The position numbers and the translations under genes are program-made. Positions 8,314-19,014 of a DNA stretch of 64,000 bases are shown in pieces (the first letter of the stretch is position 1; the number at the start of each line of letters is the position of its first letter). Origin of the DNA: Corynebacterium xerosis NBRC 16721 = ATCC 373. Lineage in GTDB: Bacteria > Actinomycetota > Actinomycetes > Mycobacteriales > Mycobacteriaceae. The stretch is from NCBI RefSeq assembly GCF_001552415.1, contig NZ_BCRD01000002.1, positions 186,001-250,000 of the forward strand, read 5' to 3'. The notes under the pieces are model-generated. The model did no database searches. It saw only the letters and a program-made list of their open reading frames with translations, and was not told where the DNA came from.

Positions 8314-9336
8314 GTGAATCGCCGCACCAGAACTCTCCTCGTCGGCGCCGCGCCGATCCTGGCGCTGGCGGCCGTGCTGTCGTCGCCGTCCGTGCCCGTC
8401 CCCTTCGCGGCGGAAGGGCCGGGCCCGCTTTTCGACGTCCTCGGCGACATCGAGGGCCAAGAGGCGGTCGAGGTGACCGGCGGAGACCCGGATCCGTCGG
8501 CCGGCGAGCTGAACATGACCACGGTCGCGGTGGCCCACAGGCTGTCGCTGGCGCAGGTCATGGGCATGTGGGCGGACCCGGACCAGAAGGTGGTGCCCAT
8601 CGAGTCGGTGTTCCCGCCGGGGCTGAGCCAGGAGGACGTCAAGGAGCGCAACGCTTTGATGTTCACCGACTCGGAGGCCAACGCCACGGCGTCGGCGCTG
8701 CGCCAGTTGGGGCTGCCGATCGAGGTCACCGTCGCACTGGTGACGGAAGGCGGCGCGGCGGAGGGGGCGCTCGAGGAAGGCGACGTCCTGCGCACCATCG
8801 ACGGCGACGAGGTCGATCGCCCGGAAACCCTCCAGCGCACGGTCGCGGGCCACGCCCCGGGCGACCGCGTCGTCCTCGACGTCGTCCGCGACGGCGAACC
8901 CCGCGAGATCGAGGTCGAGTTGGGCGGGCACCCGGACGACGAAAACAGGGCGTTCCTGGGCATCGGCATGGCGGCTCAGCCGACGGGTGACGTGGAGGTC
9001 GAGTACAACGTCTCCGGCGTCGGCGGCCCGTCGGCCGGCCTGATGCTGTCGTTGGCCGTGGTGGACAAGCTCAGCCCCGGCGACCTCACGGAGGGCCGCC
9101 ACATCGCCGGCACCGGTTCCATCGACGGCGTCGGCGTCGTCGGCCCGATCGGCGGCATCACCCACAAGATCGCCGCCGCCCGCGAAGACGGGGCCGAGGT
9201 GTTCCTGGTGCCCACGGACAATTGCTCCGAGGCGCTGACGGCGGACGCCGGCGACATGAAGCTGATCAGCGTCGGCACGCTCGATGCGGCGGTCGACGCC
9301 CTCGGCGACCCGAACGCCGCCCCTACCTGCGGATGA
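8314..9336 (+). CDS. Secreted/anchored PDZ-domain Lon-like serine protease
   Basis: 340-residue protein with an N-terminal signal or anchor (VNRRTRTLLVGAAPILALAAVLS), a PDZ domain around residues 130-215 (PIEVTVALVTEGGAAEGALEEGD), and a C-terminal S16/Lon protease domain. The catalytic dyad is visible as Ser240 in GGPSAG and Lys285 in THKIAAA. There is no ATPase domain, which is typical of the Rv3194c/YlbL type. The GTG start is chosen because a -10 box TAGGGT (8300-8305) lies 8 nt upstream; the frame is also open from 8269. Substrate unknown, probably extracytoplasmic proteins. The 3' end overlaps the convergent ATPase gene by 14 nt. Confidence 0.88.
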   Translation: MNRRTRTLLVGAAPILALAAVLSSPSVPVPFAAEGPGPLFDVLGDIEGQEAVEVTGGDPDPSAGELNMTTVAVAHRLSLAQVMGMWADPDQKVVPIESVFPPGLSQEDVKERNALMFTDSEANATASALRQLGLPIEVTVALVTEGGAAEGALEEGDVLRTIDGDEVDRPETLQRTVAGHAPGDRVVLDVVRDGEPREIEVELGGHPDDENRAFLGIGMAAQPTGDVEVEYNVSGVGGPSAGLMLSLAVVDKLSPGDLTEGRHIAGTGSIDGVGVVGPIGGITHKIAAAREDGAEVFLVPTDNCSEALTADAGDMKLISVGTLDAAVDALGDPNAAPTCG

Positions 9337-12079
9337 GCCGGCCGAGGGCCTTTTCGCCCTCGATGACCAGGAACAGCCCCGCGCCGATGGCGGCGATGAG
9401 GCCCCAGTGCGCCGCATCCAGCGGCGCCGAGCCGAACGCCGCCTGCATGAACGGCGCGTAGGTGAACAGCAGCTGCAGCGCGATCAGCGCGCCGACGGCG
9501 ATCCATGACACCGGGTTGGTGGTGAACAGGTCGGCACGGAAGCTGTGCTCGCGCAGGTGGCGGGCGTTGAACAGGTACCAGATCTGGCCGACGACCAGCA
9601 CGTTGACGGCCAGCGTCCGCGCGGTGCCCAGCTCCGCGCCCTGGTCCAGCGCCACGTAGAACAGCGCCATGGTCACGCCGCCGAGCAGCAACGACACCAC
9701 GACGATGCGGATCCCCGCCATGGCGTCGAGAAGCGATGCCCCGGGGTCGCGCGGCGGCCGGTCCATGACGTCGGGCTCGGGGTCCTCGAAGGCCAGCGCG
9801 ACGCCGAGGGTGACGGCGCAGACCATGTTGACCCACAGGATCTGCAGCGGCGTCAGCGGCAGCGTCAGATTCGCCATGACCGCGACGAACATGACCAGGG
9901 CCTCGCTGCCGTTGGTGGGCAGCATGTAGATGATCGTCTTGCGCAGGTTGTCGTAGATGGCGCGCCCCTCGCGCACGGCGTGGGCGATGGAGGAGAAGTT
10001 GTCGTCGGCCAGCACGATGTCGGCGGCTTCCTTCGTCGCCTCGGTGCCCTTGATGCCCATGGCCACGCCGACGTCGGCGCGTTTGAGGGCGGGGGCGTCG
10101 TTGACGCCGTCGCCGGTCATGGACACCACGTCGCCGCGCGATTGCAGCCCGCCGACCAACCGCAGCTTGTGCTCGGGGGAGGTGCGGGCGAAGACGTCGT
10201 GGTCGGCGGCCGCGCGGGCGAGTGCGGCGTCGTCCATGCGCTCGAGTTCGGGGCCGGTGATGGCGGGGATCGCCCCGGTGGCCGGATCGGGGTCGCCGAT
10301 GCCCATTTCGCGGGCGATGGCGGAGGCGGTGCCGGCGTGGTCGCCGGTGATCATCTTCACGCGGATGCCGGCGGCCCGGCACCGCGCCACGGCCTCGATG
10401 GCCTCGGACCGCGGCGGGTCGATGATGCCGTAGAGCCCCACGAACGTGAACTCGCCGAGAGCGACGTCGTTTTCGTCGAGGTCCCCGTCGCTTTCCGACG
10501 TCCCGGCGCGGCGGCATGCGCCCGCCAGCACGCGCAGGCCCTGGTCCGACAAACGGTCGATTGCGGCGTCCCAGAAGCCCCGGTCCAGGTCCCGGACTTC
10601 GCCGGCGGGGCCGAGTTCGCGGGTGCACATGTCCAGCAGGCGGTCGGGGGCGCCCTTGAGCAGGACCGTGCCGGTCACCGCGTCGCCACCGTCCGGCGGT
10701 GCGGGGCACGGGGCGGGTGGCAGGTCCGCGGGTGCGGGGGCGTCGTCGTAGACGGCCATCCACTTGTTGTCGGAGTTGAAGGGCACGTCGCTGACGCGGT
10801 CGTCCGTGCCGCGGTGGTGACCGGCCTTGAGCGCGAAGACGCGCAGCGCGCCGTCGGTCGGTTCGCCGACGAGCGTCCAGCGGGAGTCCGCCGACCCGGT
10901 GGCGGGGATTTCCCGCACCTCCGATTCGTTGGCGCGGTCGGCGATGGCGGCCAGCATGCGCACGGCCGGGTCGTCGGAGACGGGCCCGGACAGGTCGCCG
11001 TCGGGGGAGTAACCGGTGCCGGAGACGGGGACCGGTCCGGCGGCGACGAACGCTTCGCGGACCGTCATTTCGTTCTTGGTCAGGGTGCCGGTCTTGTCGG
11101 TGCAGATCACCGACACCGACCCGAGGGTCTCCACCGCGCCGAGCTTGCGGGTGATGGAGTTGCGGCGGGCCATGACCTGCACGCCGCGGGCCAGGGCGAT
11201 GGCCATGACGGCCGGCAGTCCCTCGGGGATCGCGGCGACGGCGAAACTGATGGCCTGCAGCCCGACGTCGATCAGCGCCGACCCGTGGACCAGGCGGGAC
11301 ACCGCCATGAGCAGCACCGCGAGCCCGACGACGAGGACCGTCAGCTGCGTGCCGAACTTCGCCATCGACTTCGTGAGCGGCGTTTCCAGCGTCTGCACGT
11401 CGCCGAGCATCTGGTCGATGCGGCCGATCTCGGTGCCGCGGCCGGTGCCGACGACGACGCCCGACCCGGTGCCCGCCACGGCGAGGGTGCCGGAAAACGC
11501 CATGGACGTGCGGTCGCCGATGCCGGCGTCGGCGGTCACGGGGTCGGCGCCCTTGGTCACCGGCTCGGATTCGCCGGTCAGCGGCGACTCGTCGACGCGC
11601 AGATCGGAGGTGCGCAGCAGACGCAGATCCGCGGGCACGCGGTCGCCGGCGCCGAGCACGACGACGTCGCCGGGCACCAGCTCATCGGCCGGGACCGTGG
11701 TCGGAGAGCCGTCGCGAAGCACCCGCGCCGATGCCGTGAGCATGTTCCGCAGCCCCTCCAGCGCCTTCTCGGCCTGCCCCTCCTGGATGAAGCCGATGAG
11801 CGCGTTGATCACCACCACCAGCACGATGACGGCGGTGTCGATCCAATGCCGCATCAGTGCCGTGACCACCGCCGCGCCGATGAGCACGTAGATCAGCGGA
11901 TCGTTGAAATGGCCCAGAAAACGGCGGACGGCCCCCGCGCGTTCCGGTTCGGGCAACGCGTTGGGGCCGTGGACGCCGAGGCGTCGTGAAGCATCCGTCG
12001 AGGTCAATCCAGATTCGGACGAATCGACCAGGGACAGGGCTTCGGATCCGGGCAGGGCATGGGGCTCGTGTGCGGACAT
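9323..12079 (-). CDS. P2-type cation-transporting ATPase
   Basis: 918-residue P-type ATPase. An N-terminal cation-ATPase domain is followed by membrane helices. The actuator loop is LTGES, IPEGLP is in transmembrane segment 4, and phosphorylated Asp328 sits in CTDKTGTLTKNE. TGDGVNDAPALKRADVG is the hinge, and a C-terminal bundle of membrane segments follows. The arrangement fits P2A/P2B (calcium- or sodium-type) pumps such as mycobacterial CtpF. Ion specificity cannot be read from the sequence with confidence. A -10 box TAGCCT (reverse strand, 12092-12087) lies 7 nt before the ATG, so the mRNA is probably leaderless. The stop overlaps the end of the convergent PDZ protease gene. Confidence 0.9.
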   Translation of the reverse strand: MSAHEPHALPGSEALSLVDSSESGLTSTDASRRLGVHGPNALPEPERAGAVRRFLGHFNDPLIYVLIGAAVVTALMRHWIDTAVIVLVVVINALIGFIQEGQAEKALEGLRNMLTASARVLRDGSPTTVPADELVPGDVVVLGAGDRVPADLRLLRTSDLRVDESPLTGESEPVTKGADPVTADAGIGDRTSMAFSGTLAVAGTGSGVVVGTGRGTEIGRIDQMLGDVQTLETPLTKSMAKFGTQLTVLVVGLAVLLMAVSRLVHGSALIDVGLQAISFAVAAIPEGLPAVMAIALARGVQVMARRNSITRKLGAVETLGSVSVICTDKTGTLTKNEMTVREAFVAAGPVPVSGTGYSPDGDLSGPVSDDPAVRMLAAIADRANESEVREIPATGSADSRWTLVGEPTDGALRVFALKAGHHRGTDDRVSDVPFNSDNKWMAVYDDAPAPADLPPAPCPAPPDGGDAVTGTVLLKGAPDRLLDMCTRELGPAGEVRDLDRGFWDAAIDRLSDQGLRVLAGACRRAGTSESDGDLDENDVALGEFTFVGLYGIIDPPRSEAIEAVARCRAAGIRVKMITGDHAGTASAIAREMGIGDPDPATGAIPAITGPELERMDDAALARAAADHDVFARTSPEHKLRLVGGLQSRGDVVSMTGDGVNDAPALKRADVGVAMGIKGTEATKEAADIVLADDNFSSIAHAVREGRAIYDNLRKTIIYMLPTNGSEALVMFVAVMANLTLPLTPLQILWVNMVCAVTLGVALAFEDPEPDVMDRPPRDPGASLLDAMAGIRIVVVSLLLGGVTMALFYVALDQGAELGTARTLAVNVLVVGQIWYLFNARHLREHSFRADLFTTNPVSWIAVGALIALQLLFTYAPFMQAAFGSAPLDAAHWGLIAAIGAGLFLVIEGEKALGRLIRR

Positions 12080-12130
12080 CGGCCCCAGGCTATCCGCGAA
12101 CGGCGGATCGGGCCCGGGGCCGGGGCGCGC

Positions 12131-13531
12131 CTAGGAGACGCGGTGGCGCTCCCACTCGGCGACTTCCTTCGCCGACGCCCGCAGCTGCGGGTCGAAGTCC
12201 AGGTACGCCTTGGTTTCGCGGGCGATGAGGCCCGACAGGATCACCAGGCCGATGAGGTTCGGCAGGGCCATCAGGCCGTTGAGGGCCGAGGCGAAGGCCC
12301 ACACGGTCTCCAGTTCGGTGACCGCGCCGAGGTAGACAACGCAGGTGAACACGAAGCGGTAGGGGACGGTGCCCATGCGGCCGACCAGCGATTCGAAGGC
12401 GCGCTCGCCGTAGTAGGACCAGCCGAGCATCGTGGAGAAGGCGAAGAAGACGATGGACAGGGTCACCAGATCCCCGCCGATGGTGCCGGGCAGGCCCTCG
12501 GAGAACGCGCGGGCGGTCATGGAACCGGGATCCTCGCCGCCCTCCTCCCAGGCGCCGGTGGTGATGATGACCAGGCCCGTGAAGGACACGACGATGAGGG
12601 TGTCGATGAAGGTCTGGGTCATGGAGACCAGGCCCTGGCGCACCGGGTGGGTGGTGGTCGCGGCCGCGGCGGCGATGGCGCCCGAGCCCATGCCGGACTC
12701 GTTGGAGAACAGGCCGCGGGCGACGCCCATCTGGATGGCCAGGATGATGCCCGCGCCGGCGAAGCCGCCGGCGGCGGAGGTGCCGGTGAACGCGTCGGTG
12801 AAGATCAGGGCGAGGGCGGCGGGGATGTCGGCGACGTTGGCCACGAGCACCCAGATCGCGGCGGCGATGTACAGGATGATCATCATGGGCACGAAGGCGG
12901 CGGTGAACCGGCCGATGGACTTGATGCCGCCGATGAGCACCGCGCCGACCAGGATGAACATGATGGCGCCGGTCGCCTGCACCGGAAGACCGAACGAGTT
13001 CTCCAGGTTGGTGGCGACGGCGTTGCCCTGGGTCAGGTTGCCGATGCCGAACGCGGCGATGGCCGCGAAGATGGCGAACGTGTAGGCCAGGACCTTGCCG
13101 AAGGTGTTCGGGATGGCCTTCTTCAGGTAGTACTGCGGGCCGCCGGACTGCTCGCCCGCGGCGTCGGTGGTGCGGAACTTGACGCCGAGGAACGCCTCGC
13201 CGTACTTGGACGCCATGCCGACGAGGCCGGTGACCCACATCCAGAACAGGGCGCCCGGGCCGCCGATGCCGATGGCCGTGGCGACGCCGACGATGTTGCC
13301 GACGCCGACGGTCGCGGCCAGCGCGGTGGCCAGCGCCTGGTACTGGGAGATGTCGCCCTCGCCGCCATCGTCCTTGCGGTCGATGAGGCCCAGGCGCAGG
13401 GACGGGCCGAGCATGCGCAGCTGCACGCCGCCGAGGCGGATGGTCAGCCACAGGCCCGTGCCCAACAGCAGCGGGATGAGAAGGAGGGGGCTCCAGACGA
13501 ATGAGTCCAGGGCACTGAAGAATTCGTTCAT
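12131..13531 (-). CDS. AGCS-family alanine/glycine:cation symporter
   Basis: 466-residue integral membrane protein of the alanine or glycine:cation symporter family. The ATVGVGNIVGVATAI, GPGALFWMWV and GMGSGAIAAAAATTTHPVRQG segments are characteristic, and about ten hydrophobic helices are present. It imports small neutral amino acids with sodium. The frame is open to 13888, but the ATG at 13531 (MNEFFSALDSFVWSP) matches the family N-terminus. A -10 box TAACTT (reverse strand, 13544-13539) lies 7 nt upstream of it. The gene ends 51 nt before the ATPase start, in the same direction. Confidence 0.9.
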   Translation of the reverse strand: MNEFFSALDSFVWSPLLLIPLLLGTGLWLTIRLGGVQLRMLGPSLRLGLIDRKDDGGEGDISQYQALATALAATVGVGNIVGVATAIGIGGPGALFWMWVTGLVGMASKYGEAFLGVKFRTTDAAGEQSGGPQYYLKKAIPNTFGKVLAYTFAIFAAIAAFGIGNLTQGNAVATNLENSFGLPVQATGAIMFILVGAVLIGGIKSIGRFTAAFVPMMIILYIAAAIWVLVANVADIPAALALIFTDAFTGTSAAGGFAGAGIILAIQMGVARGLFSNESGMGSGAIAAAAATTTHPVRQGLVSMTQTFIDTLIVVSFTGLVIITTGAWEEGGEDPGSMTARAFSEGLPGTIGGDLVTLSIVFFAFSTMLGWSYYGERAFESLVGRMGTVPYRFVFTCVVYLGAVTELETVWAFASALNGLMALPNLIGLVILSGLIARETKAYLDFDPQLRASAKEVAEWERHRVS

Positions 13532-13632
13532 GGGGGAGAAGTTACAGCCCCGCCACCCCGGTTCGGACGCGAACGGCCGGTCGGACGTGGGATTTAACGC
13601 GGGGCGCGCGTTTTTAACGCCCCCGAAACGGG

Positions 13633-14001
13633 TCAGCCGAGGAAAAGTCCCGCGGCCGCCGATCCGGTGACGATGGTCAGCACGGGATAACCCACCGCCC
13701 ACCACGAGCGGGTCCGCGACAATTCGCCGATCTCGCGCGCCAGCGTCGACCACGTCGACAATGCGCCGGCGAAGCCCGCGCCGACGGCGGCCCACGCCAG
13801 GGTCCCGTCGCCCCACAGCGACCATGCAAAACTTGCGACGCCGCAGGCCACGACGTTGGCGAAGAACGTCCCCGGCAGCGCGCTGCACGCCACGCGGCCG
13901 GAGATCTCGCCGAACCAGTACCGGGCCATGCCGCCGATCGCCGCGCCGGCGGCGACGAGGAGCAGGTGGAACACGGCGGTCGCGGGGGAGTCAGTTGGCA
14001 C
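13633..14001 (-). CDS. crcB: Fluoride channel CrcB (second copy)
   Basis: 122-residue four-helix CrcB/Fluc protein. The conserved motifs are GGMARYWFGE, PGTFFANVVACG and GFAGALSTWSTL, corresponding to the G-x-x-x-R-Y, G-T-x-x-x-N and G-x-x-G-x-x-T-T/S-S/W-S-T signatures of fluoride channels. Fluc channels are dual-topology dimers exporting fluoride passively. This copy overlaps the upstream crcB by 11 nt, indicating translational coupling. Paired crcB genes are common in actinobacteria and may form a heterodimer. Confidence 0.9.
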   Translation of the reverse strand: MPTDSPATAVFHLLLVAAGAAIGGMARYWFGEISGRVACSALPGTFFANVVACGVASFAWSLWGDGTLAWAAVGAGFAGALSTWSTLAREIGELSRTRSWWAVGYPVLTIVTGSAAAGLFLG

Positions 14002-14404
14002 GGGTCACCGCTTTCTCGCCCAGCCACGCGGTCAGGGGGCACAGGCCCAGCGTGACGACGACCCGAAGCGCCGCTTCGAGTTCGGAGGCGCCGTCGAGAA
14101 GCACGACGAACGCGGAGAACGTGGTGAATCCGCCCAGCAGGCCCGGGCCGAGCAGCGGCCACCACCGCGCCATCGCCGGCCGGCGCGCCGCCAGACCCGC
14201 CACGACTCCGATTGCGAAACACCCGGCGACGTTGACGATCACGGTGGACCAGGCGTCGTCAAGCAGGGAACCCATCGACCAACCGGCCAGCACGCGCAGG
14301 ACCGCACCCAGGGCCGACCCCGCGGCGACCAACGCGTAGGCGCGGGGCCGCCCGCGATCGGTCTCGCCGGCCGGGGAAGGGGTGCACGTGGTCACCCCGC
14401 GCAT
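13991..14404 (-). CDS. crcB: Fluoride channel CrcB (first copy)
   Basis: 137-residue CrcB/Fluc protein with GAVLRVLAGW, VNVAGCFAIGVVAG and GGFTTFSAFVV motifs and four hydrophobic segments. Its N-terminus is about 15 residues longer than that of the downstream copy. A GGGGGAGG ribosome binding site lies close upstream of the ATG at 14404. The much longer open frame in this register, reaching 16963, is a shadow of pgm. This gene and the next form a two-gene operon divergent from pgm. Confidence 0.88.
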   Translation of the reverse strand: MRGVTTCTPSPAGETDRGRPRAYALVAAGSALGAVLRVLAGWSMGSLLDDAWSTVIVNVAGCFAIGVVAGLAARRPAMARWWPLLGPGLLGGFTTFSAFVVLLDGASELEAALRVVVTLGLCPLTAWLGEKAVTRAN

Positions 14405-14533
14405 GCTACCTCCCCCGGATGGCCGGTCCCGCCCTGCGGCCGCCCGTGAAAAGGGGAACACTGGAGGGGAAACGGTTAACGCCCCATCGGCCGGGAACGG
14501 GCCCGTACGGTGGCACGACAGCAGGAGGACCCC

Positions 14534-16189
<1,656 letters not shown>

Positions 16190-16211
16190 TGCCTTCCGAG
16201 CATCATCCCCG

Positions 16212-16661
16212 ATGAACGCCGTATCCGGCGCGATCGGCTTCGTCGCCCGCTTAGGCCTGGCCATCGTGTGGCTGTGGTCGGGCACGGCGAAGCTGCTCGC
16301 GCCCCTGGACAGTGAACAAGCCATTGGGGCGTACGAGATCGTGCCCGCATCCTGGGTGCCGCCGTTGGCCGTGGCGTTGCCGGCGTTCGAGCTGGTGCTC
16401 GGCCTGATGCTGCTGGCCGGCGTGTTCCTGCGCGCCGCCGGCGTGGTGTCGGCGCTGGTGCTGGCGGGTTTCATCGTCGGTGTGGCGTCGGCGTGGGCTC
16501 GGGGCCTGAGCATCGACTGCGGCTGCTTCGGCGGCGGGGGATACGACGCCGATGCGGGACCGTCGTCGTATCTGGCGACCATGGGCCGCGACGCGCTGTT
16601 CCTGGCCATGGCGGCGTGGACGGCATGGCGGCCGTTCGAGAAGTTCGCGATCCGGCCGTGA
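16212..16661 (+). CDS. MauE/DoxX-type four-helix membrane protein
   Basis: 149-residue membrane protein with four hydrophobic helices, resembling methylamine-utilisation MauE/DoxX proteins. The first helix carries RLGLAIVWLWSGTAKL, and a DCGCFGGGG motif lies between helices 3 and 4. The CxC pair and the neighbouring DsbA-like gene suggest a transmembrane electron-transfer partner that reduces or oxidises an extracytoplasmic thiol protein. No obvious ribosome binding site is seen. The gene starts 22 nt after pgm and may be read with it. Confidence 0.8.
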   Translation: MNAVSGAIGFVARLGLAIVWLWSGTAKLLAPLDSEQAIGAYEIVPASWVPPLAVALPAFELVLGLMLLAGVFLRAAGVVSALVLAGFIVGVASAWARGLSIDCGCFGGGGYDADAGPSSYLATMGRDALFLAMAAWTAWRPFEKFAIRP

Positions 16662-16784
16662 TCCGGCCGTGGTCCGATGGGATCGGCGGTGTCGCGCGGC
16701 AGGTGGTTGACGTGTCCAGAAACACCTCCCCGAATCACCCTCCGCGGGGTGACCTGCGCGACCCCGGCCGCTATCGTGTGATCC

Positions 16785-17519
16785 GTGAGCCAGAAAATCA
16801 AAAACCCGAATGAGAAGGGCTCCGGCTTCATCGTCGGCATCATCGCCCTCATCGCCATCGTCGCCGTGGTCATCGGCGTCGTCCTGTACATGGGGCGCAA
16901 CCAGCCGATCGAGGGGCTTCCCGACGAGGACGTGTCGTTCTCGGTCCAGGCCGACGGCAACATCGTCCGCCTGGCCTCCGACGAGGCCGGTGACGACGCC
17001 GTCGTCGCCGAGGTCTACGAGGATTACTCGTGCTCGTACTGCGCCGAGATGGCCAACGGCGGCCACGCCGACCAGCTGGAGGCGCTGAACAACGGCGAGC
17101 TCGTCGTCGAGTACCACCCCCTGAACTTCCTGGACCGGGAGAACATCGAGGGCCATTCGACGAAGACCCTGGCGCTGATGAAGCGCGTGGCCGAGACCGG
17201 CGACGCACGCCTGTACTGGAACGTGCACACCCTCATGCTCGAGGACATCCAGTCCGCGGCGAAGTGGGATGACGAGCAGCTGGCCGAGCGCCTCGAGATG
17301 ATGGGCGCTCCGTCGGATCTCGTCGACGACGTGCGCAACGGCGCGCTCGACCGGGACGCCGCGAACGCCATCGGCACCGCCAACGGCGAGAAGCTGTCCG
17401 GCGTCACCGGCTCCGTGTCCTCCCCGCACGTCATCGTCGACGGCGAAGAGGTCACCCCGAAGGAAGCCGGCACCCTGGGCGATTGGGTCAAGGTCGCGCT
17501 CGAGGCCGGCAAGGCGTAG
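16785..17519 (+). CDS. Membrane-anchored DsbA/thioredoxin-fold protein
   Basis: 244-residue DsbA-family oxidoreductase. One transmembrane anchor spans residues 14-36. The thioredoxin-fold active site CSYC is at residues 83-86 (EDYSCSYCAEMA), and the cis-proline region is SSPHVIVDG. It probably forms or shuffles disulfides in secreted proteins, with the neighbouring MauE-like protein as membrane redox partner. The GTG start is supported by a -10 box TATCGT (16772-16777) 7 nt upstream, so the transcript is likely leaderless. A hairpin at 17553-17587 follows the gene. Confidence 0.87.
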   Translation: MSQKIKNPNEKGSGFIVGIIALIAIVAVVIGVVLYMGRNQPIEGLPDEDVSFSVQADGNIVRLASDEAGDDAVVAEVYEDYSCSYCAEMANGGHADQLEALNNGELVVEYHPLNFLDRENIEGHSTKTLALMKRVAETGDARLYWNVHTLMLEDIQSAAKWDDEQLAERLEMMGAPSDLVDDVRNGALDRDAANAIGTANGEKLSGVTGSVSSPHVIVDGEEVTPKEAGTLGDWVKVALEAGKA

Positions 17520-17552
17520 TTTCGCCGCTCCCCGCGCAGGCGGGGGCCGGGC

Positions 17553-17587
17553 GGCCACCTGGGGATTTGGGTAATCCCCGGGTGGCC
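17553..17587 (+). terminator. Hairpin after the DsbA-like gene
   Basis: Stem arms 17553-17567 and 17573-17587 (GGCCACC-T-GGGGATT paired with AATCCCC-G-GGTGGCC) with a 5-nt loop. The following sequence has only a short T-rich stretch, so termination strength is uncertain. Confidence 0.55.
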
Positions 17588-17645
17588 GTGTAATTTACAG
17601 GGAGTCCGAAGCGAGTGCCGGAAGGTGTTCGCCGACAGGCTTCAC

Positions 17646-17718
17646 GGGGCTATGGCGCAGCTGGTAGCGCACCACACTGGCAGTGTGGGGGTCAGGGGTT
17701 CGAGTCCCCTTAGCTCCA
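17646..17718 (+). tRNA. tRNA-Ala (anticodon GGC), copy 1
   Basis: 73-nt cloverleaf. The acceptor stem GGGGCTA pairs with TAGCTCC through the G3:U70 wobble pair that specifies alanine. The anticodon stem CCACA/TGTGG holds loop CTGGCAG (anticodon GGC, reads GCC and GCU). The T loop is GGTTCGAGTCC and the discriminator base is A. The 3' CCA is not encoded (the next bases are CT). Confidence 0.97.
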
Positions 17719-17779
17719 CTGGAAATCGGTTCGCCGGTTTTCCGTGGCCGCGAGAGTTCGCGGAAACACAATTCGATAC

Positions 17780-17852
17780 GGGGCTATGGCGCAGCTGGTA
17801 GCGCACCACACTGGCAGTGTGGGGGTCAGGGGTTCGAGTCCCCTTAGCTCCA
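17780..17852 (+). tRNA. tRNA-Ala (anticodon GGC), copy 2
   Basis: Identical in all 73 bases to the copy 61 nt upstream, again without an encoded CCA. Both are probably transcribed together and end at the hairpin 17860-17901. Confidence 0.97.
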
Positions 17853-17859
17853 CTTGAAC

Positions 17860-17901
17860 GGCGGGGCCGCACCTGGAATTCCAGATGCGGCCCCGCCTTT
17901 T
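17860..17901 (+). terminator. Rho-independent terminator after the tRNA-Ala pair
   Basis: GGCGGGGCCGCA (17860-17871) pairs with TGCGGCCCCGCC (17886-17897). The inner CTGGAATTCCAG is itself a palindrome that extends the stem, and TTTT follows. Confidence 0.88.
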
Positions 17902-17970
17902 CGCGTCTCGGGACGCCGTCTCTGCAGTAACCTTGCGGGAACTTTCCCGGCACACGGAAGCGAGACCATC

Positions 17971-19014
17971 ATGCGCGCGACCCTCATGTACGGCCCCGGC
18001 GACGTCCGCATCGAGGACGTCCCCGATGCCCGCATCGAACTGCCCACCGACGCGCTGGTCCGGGTGACGGCCAGCTGCATCTGCGGTTCGGATCTGCATC
18101 CGTATCACTCGATGGATCCCGCCCATGGTCCGGCGCGGATGGGCCACGAGTTCATCGGCGTCGTCGAGGACGTCGGTTCGGACGTCGCGACGCTGCGCAG
18201 GGGCGACCTGGTGGTGGCGCCGTTCGCGATCTCCGACAACTCCTGCGTCTTCTGCGTCGAGGGGCTGCATACTTCGTGCACCCACGAGCAGGCCGGGTTC
18301 TGGGACGGCGTCCCCGATCAGGGCGGCCAGTCGGAGGCCGTGCGGGTCCCGCTTGCCGACGGCACCCTGGTGAAGTTGCCCGTCGCGGAGGACTCGGCGC
18401 TGATTCCGTCGTTGCTCACGTTGTCCGATGTTTTCGGCACCGGCCATCACGCCGCGAAGTGCGGTGGCGTGACCCGGGGCAGCGCGGTGACGGTCATCGG
18501 CGACGGCGCGGTCGGTCTGATGGCGGTGCTCTCCGCGAAGAGGCTCGGAGCGGAGCAGATCGTTCTCATGGGCCGCCACCGCGATCGCACGGATCTCGGC
18601 CGTCGGTTCGGCGCCACCGATGTCGTGGCGGAAAGAGGGGAGGAGGGCATCGAGCGGGTCCGCGAGCTCACCGGCGGCCACGGTTCCGGCATCGTGCTCG
18701 AGGCGGTGGGGCACATGCCGGCGTACGAGCAGGCGGTCGGAGTCGTGCGTCCCGGCGGCGTGGTCAGCCGGGTGGGAGTGCCCCAGTATTCGCGGGCGAG
18801 GGTCGGGTTCACCAGTCTCTTCGGGCCGAACGTCCGATTGGCGGGTGGTCCGGCCCCGACGCGGGCCTACGTGGAGGAGCTCATGCCCGACATCCTCGAC
18901 GGGACGATCGAACCGGGACTCGTCTTCGACGTGGTCACCGGCATCGACGGGATCCCGGGCGGATACCGGGACATGGATGAGCGGCGCAGCATCAAGGTCC
19001 TGGTTCGTCCCTGA
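17971..19014 (+). CDS. Zinc-dependent alcohol dehydrogenase (MDR family)
   Basis: 347-residue medium-chain dehydrogenase. The catalytic-zinc region is CICGSDLHPYH with GHEFIGVVEDVG. A structural-zinc-like cysteine cluster (CVFCVEGLHTSC) replaces the usual four-cysteine loop. The Rossmann site is VIGDGAVGLMAVLSAKRLGA. It resembles glutathione-independent formaldehyde or threonine/alcohol dehydrogenase-like proteins; the substrate is not deducible. ATG 17971 is chosen because the family N-terminus (MRATLMYGPGDVRIEDV) begins there; GGAAGCGAG upstream is a weak ribosome binding site. A TAACCT -10 box lies at 17928-17933. Confidence 0.87.
   Translation: MRATLMYGPGDVRIEDVPDARIELPTDALVRVTASCICGSDLHPYHSMDPAHGPARMGHEFIGVVEDVGSDVATLRRGDLVVAPFAISDNSCVFCVEGLHTSCTHEQAGFWDGVPDQGGQSEAVRVPLADGTLVKLPVAEDSALIPSLLTLSDVFGTGHHAAKCGGVTRGSAVTVIGDGAVGLMAVLSAKRLGAEQIVLMGRHRDRTDLGRRFGATDVVAERGEEGIERVRELTGGHGSGIVLEAVGHMPAYEQAVGVVRPGGVVSRVGVPQYSRARVGFTSLFGPNVRLAGGPAPTRAYVEELMPDILDGTIEPGLVFDVVTGIDGIPGGYRDMDERRSIKVLVRP

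Noticed and set aside
16212..16661. Heme-exporter or cytochrome biogenesis function for the MauE-like protein
   Set aside because: No heme-binding motif or ccs/ccd neighbours; only the pairing with a DsbA-like gene is supported.
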